Virus record (IMG/VR): IMGVR_UViG_3300025401_000021
Span: 1 to 64,000 of that record
Source: a virus
Direction: 5' to 3' (one strand)
DNA: 64,000 bases
This document shows, one piece after another, positions 7,260 through 16,122 of this stretch. The translations under genes were made by a program, and so were the position numbers. The number at the start of each line of letters is the position of its first letter. Position 1 is the first letter of the stretch. The notes below the pieces were generated by a model. It searched no databases. It worked only from the letters and a program-made list of their open reading frames with translations, and was not told the DNA's origin.

Positions 7260-9581
7260 CTACAACTTACAACTCTCGCAATCCCCGTCATCATCAAAGT
7301 CAATAGGTTCTAACATGCCAGGTGCGTCATCGGCTTCTTCTTTGGACCCCCGCTTATCAATAAGACTATAATAATTTGTTTTTCCACCCCATTTGGCGAA
7401 TAGCATTAAATTTTTTGCAATAAGCGTAGTAGGAACCCTACGATCAGGAAAATGCTTAGGAGAATAAAAAGTATCAGTAGATATGGACTGATCTATGTAT
7501 GCAGCCAGTACCGCTGCTGTCTTTAGATATCCAACACAGTCCGTCTGTTCCCACATCAATTGATAGTTCTTACGAACCTTGGGTATATGATAATCGGGAA
7601 CTACCTGAACAAACGATCCTGCCTTTGATTCCTTGATGGATATTAAACTCATTGGCATTGCGATGCCATTGGTTGAATTAATAACAACCGATGATGATTC
7701 AACTGGTGCGATTGCTCCAACAGTAGTATTGCGAACGCCGTATTGCTTCATGTTTTCACGTAGGGTTTCCCAATCAAGTTCAGGTGTGAAATCGGCTAAT
7801 TCATTTACACCCTTTGCGCGAAGTTCCCATGGAAAAATTCCCTGACCATAACGAGTTTTATCAGAGTCAATACATTTACCGCGTTCTTTGGCAAGTTCAA
7901 CATTAGCTTCCATCAAATAATATGTTTGATGTTCAATCCAAGACTTGACTTCCTGTAACGCATCCTTTTCTCCATATTTCAATCCGCGCTTGGCATGCCA
8001 GTATGCAAGGTTGGTGATCCCGATGCCAATAGGCCGAATTTCATCATTGGAAAGTTTTGACTGGATAGATAGAAAGTCTTGATAGTCAAGAATGTTATTC
8101 AGACTACGCAGCAAAAGACGACATGCTCTACGCATATCTTCTGGATTTCTAAATGCTCCCCAATTTATACTACCAAGAGTGCAAAGGGAAATTCTGCCAT
8201 TTTCATCTTCAAGATTCTTAAATGGGCGTGATGGTAAGGTTATTTCTGCACAGAGATTGCTCTGATAGATACTGTGATATTCAGGATCAAATGGACCTTG
8301 ATTCATCACATTATCTATATTCATTAAATATATGCGACCAGTATCTGTACGCTCCTTGAGAAGGCCGCTCTTGAAGACTTCTTCGGCACTCATTACCTTC
8401 TTGCGTAAATCCTTACGCTTTTCATACTTTACGTAGAGTTCTTCAAATTTAGCAGTGTTTGAATAGAACGCCTCATAAAGGTCAGGAACTTCGTTAGGAT
8501 CAAAGAAGGTGATGTTCTCTTTGTTCTTAAATCTTCGCCAGAAGAAACCTGATAGAACCACTCCGTAATCCATGTGGCGGACTCGGGTCTCTTCTGTTCC
8601 CTGATTATTCTTAAGCACTATAAGATCGTCAAATTGATGATGCCAAATAGGAAACCAAACTGTGCATGAAGCATTACGAATGCCACCCTGTGAGCAAGAT
8701 CGTAAATCGCCAAACCATTTCTTAAGAAAGGGAATCATGCCAGTATGCATAATTTCGCCGCCACGAATAGGTGATCCAAGCGAGCGAAGTCTTCCAATTT
8801 CTAGTCCAATGCCAGCACGTTTACCGGCATACTTGGCCATCATTTGTCCTGAAGCAAAAATTGAGTCCAGATCGTCATCGCTACGAATAAGAACACAACT
8901 GCTGAATTGCTTTGTGGGAGTACCAAGACCAGCAAGAACAGGAGTAGCCAAAGTGAATAAACCATCAGAAGCAGCATTATAGTAATCTTTTACATAGCGC
9001 ATTCTTGCAGTGTTTGGCTCTTCTTTATGAAAGACCGTTGCTGCTGCAATAATATATCTGACTTGAGGCGTTTCATAAATTTCTTTAGTGGCTCTATTGC
9101 GAACAAGATATTTTTCAATAAGTTGCTCAACTGCCGCATATGAATACTGTTCGTCTTTTGAATGATCAATAATATCATTCATTTTGTTCCATTCATCCTC
9201 AGAATACCATTCTAGGAGTTCAGGCGTATAAAGTCCAACAGATATGTTTTTCTTTACAATATCATATAGGTGAGGAGGATCAAATTGTCCATAAACATCC
9301 TTGCGAAGCATAGACAATCTCTGTTTCCCGGCAACATACTGATAATTAGTGTGACCTACGTCAGGATTAGACTCTGCGTCAATCAAATCAACTACTGCTC
9401 TTAGTGTGATTTGGTCAATTTCTCTAGTAGTAATGCCATCAAAAAAGTTTGGTTGTGCTTTAATTTCTACCATTGACTGGCTTACATCTGCTATTCCTGC
9501 ACAAATTTTTGTAATCTGTGCTTGCCACTTTTCTAAGTCCAGTGGTACGACTTTTCCTGATCGTTTGGTTACGTTAATCAT
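7260..9581 (-). CDS. nrdA: Class I ribonucleotide reductase alpha subunit (NrdA)
   Basis: The 773-residue catalytic subunit reduces ribonucleoside diphosphates. An ATP-cone regulatory domain (VTKRSGKVVPLDLEKW) occupies the first ~95 residues. The active-site cysteines are seen in FSSC (about 229), in N-x-C-x-E of SNLCAEITLP (about 444), and in SLCTLGSINWG (about 467). The C-terminal CESCKL is the mobile CxxC pair that passes electrons from glutaredoxin. Length and order match the family. Its ATG overlaps the stop of the preceding gene by four bases, so it is translationally coupled to that unknown gene. With nrdB, glutaredoxin and the sirtuin it forms a leftward nucleotide/redox cluster. Confidence 0.97.
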   Translation of the reverse strand: MINVTKRSGKVVPLDLEKWQAQITKICAGIADVSQSMVEIKAQPNFFDGITTREIDQITLRAVVDLIDAESNPDVGHTNYQYVAGKQRLSMLRKDVYGQFDPPHLYDIVKKNISVGLYTPELLEWYSEDEWNKMNDIIDHSKDEQYSYAAVEQLIEKYLVRNRATKEIYETPQVRYIIAAATVFHKEEPNTARMRYVKDYYNAASDGLFTLATPVLAGLGTPTKQFSSCVLIRSDDDLDSIFASGQMMAKYAGKRAGIGLEIGRLRSLGSPIRGGEIMHTGMIPFLKKWFGDLRSCSQGGIRNASCTVWFPIWHHQFDDLIVLKNNQGTEETRVRHMDYGVVLSGFFWRRFKNKENITFFDPNEVPDLYEAFYSNTAKFEELYVKYEKRKDLRKKVMSAEEVFKSGLLKERTDTGRIYLMNIDNVMNQGPFDPEYHSIYQSNLCAEITLPSRPFKNLEDENGRISLCTLGSINWGAFRNPEDMRRACRLLLRSLNNILDYQDFLSIQSKLSNDEIRPIGIGITNLAYWHAKRGLKYGEKDALQEVKSWIEHQTYYLMEANVELAKERGKCIDSDKTRYGQGIFPWELRAKGVNELADFTPELDWETLRENMKQYGVRNTTVGAIAPVESSSVVINSTNGIAMPMSLISIKESKAGSFVQVVPDYHIPKVRKNYQLMWEQTDCVGYLKTAAVLAAYIDQSISTDTFYSPKHFPDRRVPTTLIAKNLMLFAKWGGKTNYYSLIDKRGSKEEADDAPGMLEPIDFDDDGDCESCKL

Positions 9582-10024
9582 TCTTTACCTGTTTTCTTTG
9601 TTAATGGTTTTATGTCAATAAATCTTGTGATTTTAAATTCAGTTAGGTCTATATTTAACACTGAGTTGGGGTAGTAGTTAAGCGCATATTTTGCGTCGTC
9701 AACTAAGACTAATACAGCATGTTCATCACAATAGTCTATTGCGTCCACTAAGTCAATGTTTTTGATACCCAAATGCAATAATGTGTAGATCATTCCGAGT
9801 GCTCTGCCATAGTGACAGTAGTCATTGTCTTTGAGCAATTCCCATGGATTTGGCCAATCTTCAATGTCTGCCGGGTGAAGATAGTGAGGTGTTATGGGGC
9901 ATCTTTGCCAGAAGTTGTCAACCTCAACGCATATAGTTTGTAAGTCCGCTTCTGTTAATTTTTCTTTAAGAGCGTGCCAAGATCGCAGCCGGGTATAAAA
10001 ATCCGATAAGAATACGTTAATCAT
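9578..10024 (-). CDS. Unrecognised protein coupled to nrdA
   Basis: The 148-residue acidic protein is not one I can assign. It is rich in aromatic residues, with WQRCPITPHYLHPADIEDW near residues 39-57, DNDYCHYGRALG near the middle, and a hydrophobic LVLVDDAKYALNYYP segment. The last 15 residues are basic. Its stop codon overlaps the nrdA start (ATGA), so it is translated with nrdA. That suggests a role in nucleotide metabolism, but this rests only on position. The start ATG at 10024 has only a weak ribosome binding site. Confidence 0.65.
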   Translation of the reverse strand: MINVFLSDFYTRLRSWHALKEKLTEADLQTICVEVDNFWQRCPITPHYLHPADIEDWPNPWELLKDNDYCHYGRALGMIYTLLHLGIKNIDLVDAIDYCDEHAVLVLVDDAKYALNYYPNSVLNIDLTEFKITRFIDIKPLTKKTGKE

Positions 10025-10042
10025 CTACTACTTATAGCAATT

Positions 10043-10372
10043 TTAAGTGGACGATGAATTATCTCTTTTCACATTTTCTTCAAAATCGGGAGTTGAATGT
10101 CTGTATATATTTAATATTTCGGTATCATCTTCCAGTGCCTCAACTTGATGTTTAAAACACTGAAAATGAACCAATTCAATAAAATCACCAGTTTCTCCGA
10201 TTATTTCTCCTGCCCAATCCTGAACACGCACTCTTATCTTCCCCTTGATAACTTTTATATCATGAAATGTTATGGGGTTATGTGTATGCATCGGTAACAT
10301 ATCGCCCACATGGTCAAACATGCAGCGCAGTTGATATTTTCCATTTTCTTTTTCCCAACACGTGTTCAGCAT
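10043..10372 (-). CDS. Small cupin-fold protein
   Basis: The 109-residue protein matches the single-domain cupin pattern. Motif 1 has GDMLPMHTHNPITFHDIKVIKGKIRV, with the metal-binding HTH at about 29-31 and a further His at 37. Motif 2 has GDFIELVHFQCFKHQVEALEDDTEIL, with a His near 79. Cupins of this size bind a metal and act as sugar or small-molecule enzymes or as sensors; the substrate is unknown. It starts two bases after the stop of the 502-residue propeller-like gene. Confidence 0.6.
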   Translation of the reverse strand: MLNTCWEKENGKYQLRCMFDHVGDMLPMHTHNPITFHDIKVIKGKIRVRVQDWAGEIIGETGDFIELVHFQCFKHQVEALEDDTEILNIYRHSTPDFEENVKRDNSSST

Positions 10373-10374
10373 TG

Positions 10375-11883
10375 TCAGGCGATTCCAGTAACTGTAGAAA
10401 AATAACTGTAGGCGGGAGAACTGTTCACTACCAGTGTATTTGCTGAAAATGACACCGTAGTGCTTGATGTGCTTGTATTGGCTGTTGCTATAGTAGCGTT
10501 AGATATTATAACTGGGGTTGGAATATATGTAGAGTTTGCGGTTTCTGATACCTTAAAGACGACATTTGCAGTAGTTGTTCCATTTTGTTTAGTGGTTACA
10601 GGTGCACTGTTTGCATAATAGTATGCATACGTGTTTGCGGCGGGTGGTCCTGAGGTAGACGCCAACGAGACAAAAGCAGTTGTAGTGCCATTGTTGTATG
10701 CGTCAGTATAATAATTTAAATACAATGTATTGGCGGCTTTTCCGCTTATGATCCGTGTTGGTGAGAAGCCGGGTGCCGAACAGCAAGCACCTGCAGCATA
10801 GGAATTGGTCTGAAATGCTGTCATTTGATAGTATGTTGGATTTATGAGAGTTGAGTTTAAGTGTGCAATCTGCAATCCAGAGGTATATTGGGGTAACGTT
10901 ATGGCCGCCGAAGTAAACGGAATATATCCTCCACCAGTTCCGTCTGGGTAAAAGAAATATCCAGTTAGTAGCCCCTGAGATAGCCGGGATATAGTAAACG
11001 ATGAGAGGTTAGTATCAGTTGATATTACTACTTGATAGTAGTTTTGAAAAGAGCTATAGTATGCAATTGACTGAATGAATAATACGTTTGCCACGCTATC
11101 ATAATTAAGTTTTACAATACTCTGATACCAATAAGATGAGTTGGTTTCATAGGGCGAGCCGGTGTATTTGCTTATTGCTTTAGATACAAGCAATGTTCCG
11201 GTGGATGAAAATTTACTTATGCATATTGGAATTGAACCCGAGACATAAGGAATATTTGGATTTCCTACTACTATATACACATTTCCGCTAGGATCAACTG
11301 CAATGTCAAACATATCCCCCAAACTCGAGGAAACGCCAGTATTATAATATGTGTTGTTAGTTGAAAATTGATAAGACCACTGTAATGTTCCTGATGAATT
11401 ATATTTATATAGCCCATTTGTCCAAAGCGCATACAAATTGCCATTGTCATCGCATGTAACCTTAGGTGTTATAGCATGCTGTGAAGATGTACTCAGAGCA
11501 ATACTCGGACTGGTCAAACTAAAAACTACACTTCCAGAAGAATTTAATAATGCCAACCCATATGTTGCTAATTGATTAGGATTCGTTCCCGTTACTGTAA
11601 CTGGACTGGAATATGCTATATAATTTCCGCTGGGAGATGCTGAAAAGTAATTTGTATAAGCATAGGGTACTTGGAACTGATTTTGCCATAATATAGTATC
11701 ACCCGTGTTATTTACTTTTGATATATATCCTCCTGTTGTCGTAGAAAAATATACATTTGAATTGGAGTCCGTCCCCAATAACTGGGGCTGGTAAAATGCA
11801 TTAGCAATACCGAAATAATAATTTGTCCAGTATGTTGTTAACGGATTTTGAATTAAATTCAAATTACTAAAAGTTACTGTCAT
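10375..11883 (-). CDS. Propeller-like tail or receptor-binding protein
   Basis: The 502-residue protein is built from repeating blades. Each has an 'SNGNVY / DNGNLYALW / DPSGNVYIVVG' type strand followed by 'ISKVNNTGDTILW', 'LYKYNSSGTLQW' or 'ISKFSSTGTLLVSK', as in PQQ- or NHL-type beta propellers. There is no signal peptide or catalytic motif. The last ~90 residues (from about NSAPVTTKQNG) are a Thr/Ser-rich beta domain. It lies in the host-recognition block with fibre proteins, so a tail-fibre-associated or adhesin role is inferred. The start has AAAGG ten bases upstream. Confidence 0.6.
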   Translation of the reverse strand: MTVTFSNLNLIQNPLTTYWTNYYFGIANAFYQPQLLGTDSNSNVYFSTTTGGYISKVNNTGDTILWQNQFQVPYAYTNYFSASPSGNYIAYSSPVTVTGTNPNQLATYGLALLNSSGSVVFSLTSPSIALSTSSQHAITPKVTCDDNGNLYALWTNGLYKYNSSGTLQWSYQFSTNNTYYNTGVSSSLGDMFDIAVDPSGNVYIVVGNPNIPYVSGSIPICISKFSSTGTLLVSKAISKYTGSPYETNSSYWYQSIVKLNYDSVANVLFIQSIAYYSSFQNYYQVVISTDTNLSSFTISRLSQGLLTGYFFYPDGTGGGYIPFTSAAITLPQYTSGLQIAHLNSTLINPTYYQMTAFQTNSYAAGACCSAPGFSPTRIISGKAANTLYLNYYTDAYNNGTTTAFVSLASTSGPPAANTYAYYYANSAPVTTKQNGTTTANVVFKVSETANSTYIPTPVIISNATIATANTSTSSTTVSFSANTLVVNSSPAYSYFSTVTGIA

Positions 11884-11923
11884 TATAAATTGCCTTTAAT
11901 CCGTACATACATAAAATAACACC

Positions 11924-12148
11924 TTAATCAATAGTTGCCGTAGACGTTTCTTCATCTAAAGTAAGGGTCCCATCACACACCATACTCCAATCATGTCCAG
12001 TTTTTTCTCCACGACAAGGAACATTAATTTTGACATGTTTGACTATCAAGTTTCTTCCTCCACCGATTACTCGCCAGACACTATCAACGTCTCCCCAATT
12101 TTGCTGTCCATGTCTTTTATTAAAGCGTATGTGATATTCCGCAATCAT
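11924..12148 (-). CDS. Small conserved-looking phage protein
   Basis: The 74-residue protein begins MIAEYHIRFNKRHGQQN and continues with VWRVIGGGRNLIVKHVKINVPC. This looks like a small all-beta protein found in several T4-like phage genomes without known function; the memory of relatives is not verified. The start has a strong site (GGAGGT) and overlaps the preceding oxygenase gene by four bases (ATGA coupling). Confidence 0.6.
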   Translation of the reverse strand: MIAEYHIRFNKRHGQQNWGDVDSVWRVIGGGRNLIVKHVKINVPCRGEKTGHDWSMVCDGTLTLDEETSTATID

Positions 12149-12804
12149 ATTACCTCCGGAGTTTCATTTGTATTTTTAGTAGGAACAGCGTGTATAATAA
12201 AATGGATAAACTCAAATGGCTCATCTGATGCATTAGGTTCAAATCCATGTGCTAACCAAGCATTAGTGAAAAATAAATCGCCAGCGTTGACATCAAAATT
12301 TACTTTGTCTGATCCATAGGTGGCAAGCGACCCATTTGTCTGTGGCAAATTTATTTGAATTTTTGCTGGTCTTGGATCAACGATGAATGGTCTGGTACTT
12401 TTTTCTGGAACATTTAAAAAATAAAAACCGACCAACTGTGCACCAAACCCATGAATATGTTCGTGTTGTTGTCCATGTTTTAATAATTTTTGTCCCCAAA
12501 AATCAGTGACGCTGGTATCATATAGTGACATGTCATATCCCTGAGATTCAAGAATGTTCCATCCAGTCTGTGCTATGTAATTCAGTAAATCCGCCAATTC
12601 TTCATCAAACATATGTGAAGTATGTGAAATTGGATAAATTTCGTTTACTTCTTCATTGCAGCAACTGAGGCTGTTTTTCATGACCTTTTTTGCAGATTCA
12701 ATGAATTCAGGTTTTTTTATCTTATAAATCCCAGATGGGAAGTAAAATTCACTAACAAGTATATTATCGTCTTCTTTAAGATCAGTCACAATTTCACATC
12801 CCAA
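12145..12804 (-). CDS. 2-oxoglutarate/Fe(II)-dependent oxygenase
   Basis: The protein (up to 219 residues) has the pattern of the phage 2OG-Fe(II) oxygenase family with a double-stranded beta helix. It has HEHIHGFGAQLVGFYFLNVP (metal His near 114-118), then VDPR, then GDLFFTNAWLAHGF with the distal His at 186, followed by EFIHFIIHA. These enzymes hydroxylate proteins or other substrates; T4-like marine phages often carry several, sometimes near fibres. Start choice is uncertain. No in-frame ATG precedes the conserved region, so TTG at 12804 or GTG at 12789 must be used, and neither has a clear ribosome binding site. A late-type TAAATA box lies 19 bases upstream of the TTG. Confidence 0.8.
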   Translation of the reverse strand: MGCEIVTDLKEDDNILVSEFYFPSGIYKIKKPEFIESAKKVMKNSLSCCNEEVNEIYPISHTSHMFDEELADLLNYIAQTGWNILESQGYDMSLYDTSVTDFWGQKLLKHGQQHEHIHGFGAQLVGFYFLNVPEKSTRPFIVDPRPAKIQINLPQTNGSLATYGSDKVNFDVNAGDLFFTNAWLAHGFEPNASDEPFEFIHFIIHAVPTKNTNETPEVI

Positions 12805-12822
12805 ATTTATATCATATGAAAG

Positions 12823-12828
12823 TATTTA
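12823..12828 (-). promoter_or_regulatory. Late-type promoter box (TAAATA)
   Basis: The minus strand reads ATAATAAATACT, close to the T4 late consensus TATAAATA. It lies 19 bases before the oxygenase start, in a gene-free gap. Confidence 0.5.
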
Positions 12829-12855
12829 TTATCTATATCTTAGCCTGTTAATAAG

Positions 12856-13737
12856 TTATGGTGCACCAACACAAGTTGATGGGAATTGTCTAGTCGTACC
12901 TGGCCAGACGATACGCACTGCACCACATGCTCCGTTTGAACCCGGAAGTGTAAAGCATCTAGAAGCACCGCCGCCGCCGCCGTAGGGCGCACCGCATGTC
13001 CCATATGTTCCTCCTGAGGCGTTGCCTCCACCAGAACCGCCTCGTCCAACACCACCACTTGTTCCCTGCCCTAATAACCCGACACCGCCGCCGCCATGAT
13101 AGAAACCATACCTACATCCACCACCCGCGCCTCCTCCTGTTGGTGCCGCAAAGTTCCCATTTCCCCCGTTTCCCGAATATCCTGCTGCGCCGCCACCTGT
13201 GACATTCAGTACACATCCACTATAACATCCGTTGCCGCCTTTGCCGCCATTACCGCCGCCAGTTCCTACATGAACACCACCGGTTCCGCCCGCTGCCGTA
13301 GTGCCACCACTACCACCACCACCTTTAACGAGAGATGTGCTTACAAAATAACTATCGCCGCCTGCATTACCATTTTTAAGAGGACTACCACAGCCTGCAG
13401 GACTGCCGCCAGTTCCTTTTGCTCCTACCACTACCCTGTAGTTTGATCCTGGGATTACGGTATAGTTGTTGTAATATCCTAATCCGCCGCCTCCGCCTCC
13501 GCCTCCGTCTACATAACAAAAACATCCGCCTATACATACTCTAGTTGGATTTGATCCACCACCGCCGCCGCCAACAGCAACTACTGATACAGATGTTACG
13601 CAAGCGGGAGCAGTCCAGCAATAAGAACCAGGAGTAGAATATGTGACTGAACCTGTAGCACCGCCACCAGAACTTACTTTAGCACCGAATCCATAACCTT
13701 TTGCGCTACCATTACCTAATGTACTAATTCTTGGCAT
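12856..13737 (-). CDS. Polyglycine-rich tail adhesin-like protein
   Basis: The 293-residue protein is dominated by glycine runs (such as GGGGGG and GGGGGGGG) separated by short Cys/Tyr/Asn segments. It has about fifteen cysteines and a conserved-looking end with GACGAVRIVWPGTTRQFPST. Polyglycine segments of this kind form packed polyproline-II bundles in gp38 adhesins that cap long tail fibres of T-even relatives. The 'AVRI.WPG..R.FPST' end is shared by many phage tail proteins I recall. It follows the 777-residue fibre gene by 14 bases, as gp38 follows gp37. The DNA is far richer in GC (GCC/CCG repeats) than its neighbours because of glycine codons. Confidence 0.7.
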   Translation of the reverse strand: MPRISTLGNGSAKGYGFGAKVSSGGGATGSVTYSTPGSYCWTAPACVTSVSVVAVGGGGGGSNPTRVCIGGCFCYVDGGGGGGGGLGYYNNYTVIPGSNYRVVVGAKGTGGSPAGCGSPLKNGNAGGDSYFVSTSLVKGGGGSGGTTAAGGTGGVHVGTGGGNGGKGGNGCYSGCVLNVTGGGAAGYSGNGGNGNFAAPTGGGAGGGCRYGFYHGGGGVGLLGQGTSGGVGRGGSGGGNASGGTYGTCGAPYGGGGGASRCFTLPGSNGACGAVRIVWPGTTRQFPSTCVGAP

Positions 13738-13751
13738 AACTATCTCACTTT

Positions 13752-16085
13752 TTAGAACTTAGTCTGAGATGCTAAGACAGTATAGGTTGGCGTTGCGGCA
13801 GTTTTAATGATAGTATATGTATAAACATCAATAACATTAGCGTTACCAGAAGTGGGTGCTGTACCACCTTGCCAATATGGAGTAACTGCCGTGCCATCAA
13901 TTTGAACTGCACTATTATAAAAAGCTGCTGCACCCTGTGTAGTAAGCAGCGCGAGAGTTACTGATTGTCCAACTGCTATAGCGTTAGCAAATGTTTGTGT
14001 TGATGAAAACGCAACGTTTAGTGTCCAGTTTGTAGTAGCATTTGCCGTGTAATACTGAACAGCACCGAGGTTTACATAGAAAGTTTGAGTTGCTGCCGGT
14101 GCTGCTGCCACAATATTGACAAGTTCAGCAGTGTTTGTCATAATAGCGGCAATAGCACTTGAAGTTCCCGGAAACGATACTGTTCCGTTCATTGTGGTAA
14201 TACTGTTTGCGTTTGCTACGTTAGAGCCAATGACAATAGTGGTATTTGAACCAGATAATCCAGCAGTGCCGATGTTAACTGTCTTTGTGTTGCCAGAGGC
14301 AGTAGCGCCATTGGCAATACTTACTGTTTGGTTTGCTGTTGACTGACCAACAGTGATTGCACCGGTACCAGTGGTACCACCAAAGGTAATCAAGCCGGTG
14401 GTTTGCCCCGTCGCCAAAATGCTCGTGGTGGTGCCGGTAAAGTTGACCCCGGTACCCATATTGACGGTACCGTCTAGTCTTACAAAACCATTGGAAACAA
14501 TGCTGTCTGCTCTGAGTGAAAACTTTTGACCAGCCGTGACGTTCGTGCCAGCAACTGGGTCAGCAAAATAAGCTCCAACAAGCGAGCTAACGGTAACGGA
14601 TGTATTGGCAGCCGCATAAGTCTGAGGGTTAAACACGCTCATGTAGGCGGTGGGGACCGTCCCGCTTGCTGCGGTGGTTGTATCAGTCCATGTTGCTGCG
14701 TTCTGTATTAGTGATACTCCATTTGTCGCCCACGCAATAGCATTACCACCAACTGGATTTAGAATGTGTTGCCCATAAATAGTTGTCACTGAGTTTGCAT
14801 TGACTACGTTAGAGCCAATAAAAATGGTAGTATTTGAACCAGATAATCCAGCAGTACCAATATTGACTGTTTTAGTGTTACCAGAAGTTGTAGCACCATT
14901 GGCAATATTTACAGTTTGGTTGGCTGTTGACTGTCCAAGTGTAATCGCACCAGTCTGTGTAGGTCCACCAAGGATAAGTGATCCTGTAGTCATAGTGTTG
15001 GCTGTGACGCTTGATGTAGTAGCGTTAAAGGTAACACCAAATCCTACGGTCAAAGAGTTATCAACCGTGACTTTGCCACTTACGCGCATACTATCTGCTC
15101 CGAGTGCATACGTGTTTAACGTTGATGTATTTGCGCCCCCAATAGGTGCTGCAAAATATGTTCCGTAAATATTGTTTAATGTAACAGTATTTGCAGAAGT
15201 ATATGTTTGCGGCGCGAAATAGTTCATGTACGCAGAACCAATAACAGTAGTCGCTGTAATAGCTATAGGGCTACCAGCACTACCTACTGTCTGACTTACA
15301 GATACAGTCCAAGTTGTACCACTACCGCCTGTGATAGTGGTACCAGTAGTAACACCAGCACCAGCAATCGTTTGACCAATAGCAAGAACACCACTCACTA
15401 CAGACGATACGGTAAGTGTTGTAGCAGCAATGTAGCCAGTAATAGATGCGCTGCCTGTTGAAGTATTATCTGTCCACGTTGCCGCAGATTGAATCAAACC
15501 AATACCATTAGTTGTCCAAGCAGTAGTAGAAATGCCGTTTGCGGATAATTTTACAGTTCCTGTACTTAACAATGTTAAATTGGCACCAGAGCCGTTGGAA
15601 GATAACAAGTATAACGTGTTTCCCGTGGCAGCGGTGATTCCGCTAGGACCATAGGTAGTAGACGAGGAAGCATTAGCAACAATTATAGAGGTTGTATTTG
15701 CTGTTAAATTTCCACTGATACTCACATTGTTTGATACTGTTAAATTATTGCCAGAAATATTACCGGTCACAGAAAGAGCATTGGTTGTCTGATTAAAGGT
15801 AAACGCAGATGAACCTGCGAAGTTTCCTGAGTTGTTGTATTGAACTTGTGTATTGGTGCCGCCCGCACTGACTGATGATGAAATTCCAGTTAACTGAGAA
15901 CCATTACCAATAAAGTAAGAAGCACTGACATTTCCTGTGGTGGAAATATTTCCACTAACATTTGCGTTATTAGCAACACTTAAATAATTTGCAATCACGT
16001 TTCCGTTGGCATCGGCTATAATACTCAGGTTAGCAGCATTGCCAACTGAAAATCCATATTCACCATTAAATTGTCTTGCTGCCAT
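13752..16085 (-). CDS. Tail fibre protein with duplicated internal module
   Basis: The 777-residue protein starts MAARQFNGEYGFSVG, the N-terminal motif shared with the next two fibre genes. It continues with 'SGNISTTGNVSASYFIGNGSQLTGI', the usual phage-fibre repeat. A module of about 190 residues occurs twice. Each copy contains ATWTD, a PQTY segment, GQSTANQTV, IANGAT, and NTKTVNIGTAGLSGSNTT followed by IGSNV. Only the first copy carries an inserted AATTLTVSSVVSGVLAIGQTI-type domain that recurs in many phage proteins. The C-terminus looks like a compact beta domain (VDVYTYTIIKTAATPTYTVLA). It is probably a distal host-binding or connector fibre. Confidence 0.75.
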   Translation of the reverse strand: MAARQFNGEYGFSVGNAANLSIIADANGNVIANYLSVANNANVSGNISTTGNVSASYFIGNGSQLTGISSSVSAGGTNTQVQYNNSGNFAGSSAFTFNQTTNALSVTGNISGNNLTVSNNVSISGNLTANTTSIIVANASSSTTYGPSGITAATGNTLYLLSSNGSGANLTLLSTGTVKLSANGISTTAWTTNGIGLIQSAATWTDNTSTGSASITGYIAATTLTVSSVVSGVLAIGQTIAGAGVTTGTTITGGSGTTWTVSVSQTVGSAGSPIAITATTVIGSAYMNYFAPQTYTSANTVTLNNIYGTYFAAPIGGANTSTLNTYALGADSMRVSGKVTVDNSLTVGFGVTFNATTSSVTANTMTTGSLILGGPTQTGAITLGQSTANQTVNIANGATTSGNTKTVNIGTAGLSGSNTTIFIGSNVVNANSVTTIYGQHILNPVGGNAIAWATNGVSLIQNAATWTDTTTAASGTVPTAYMSVFNPQTYAAANTSVTVSSLVGAYFADPVAGTNVTAGQKFSLRADSIVSNGFVRLDGTVNMGTGVNFTGTTTSILATGQTTGLITFGGTTGTGAITVGQSTANQTVSIANGATASGNTKTVNIGTAGLSGSNTTIVIGSNVANANSITTMNGTVSFPGTSSAIAAIMTNTAELVNIVAAAPAATQTFYVNLGAVQYYTANATTNWTLNVAFSSTQTFANAIAVGQSVTLALLTTQGAAAFYNSAVQIDGTAVTPYWQGGTAPTSGNANVIDVYTYTIIKTAATPTYTVLASQTKF

Positions 16086-16106
16086 TATTTACCTACACTC
16101 TGTGAT

Positions 16107-16112
16107 TATTTA
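16107..16112 (-). promoter_or_regulatory. Late-type promoter box (GATAAATA)
   Basis: The minus strand reads TGATAAATAATC 22 bases before the ATG of the 777-residue fibre gene, giving a leader of about 16 bases. Confidence 0.55.
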
Positions 16113-16122
16113 TCAGTTTAAA

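Noticed and set aside
12996-13446. Plus-strand ORFs opposite the polyglycine gene
   Set aside because: They are antisense to GCC/CCG-rich glycine codons, which rarely give stops; the His/Thr/Arg-rich products are artefacts.
13096-13580. CRISPR-like or microsatellite array
   Set aside because: The repeats are irregular glycine codons of one protein, with no constant repeat length or spacers.
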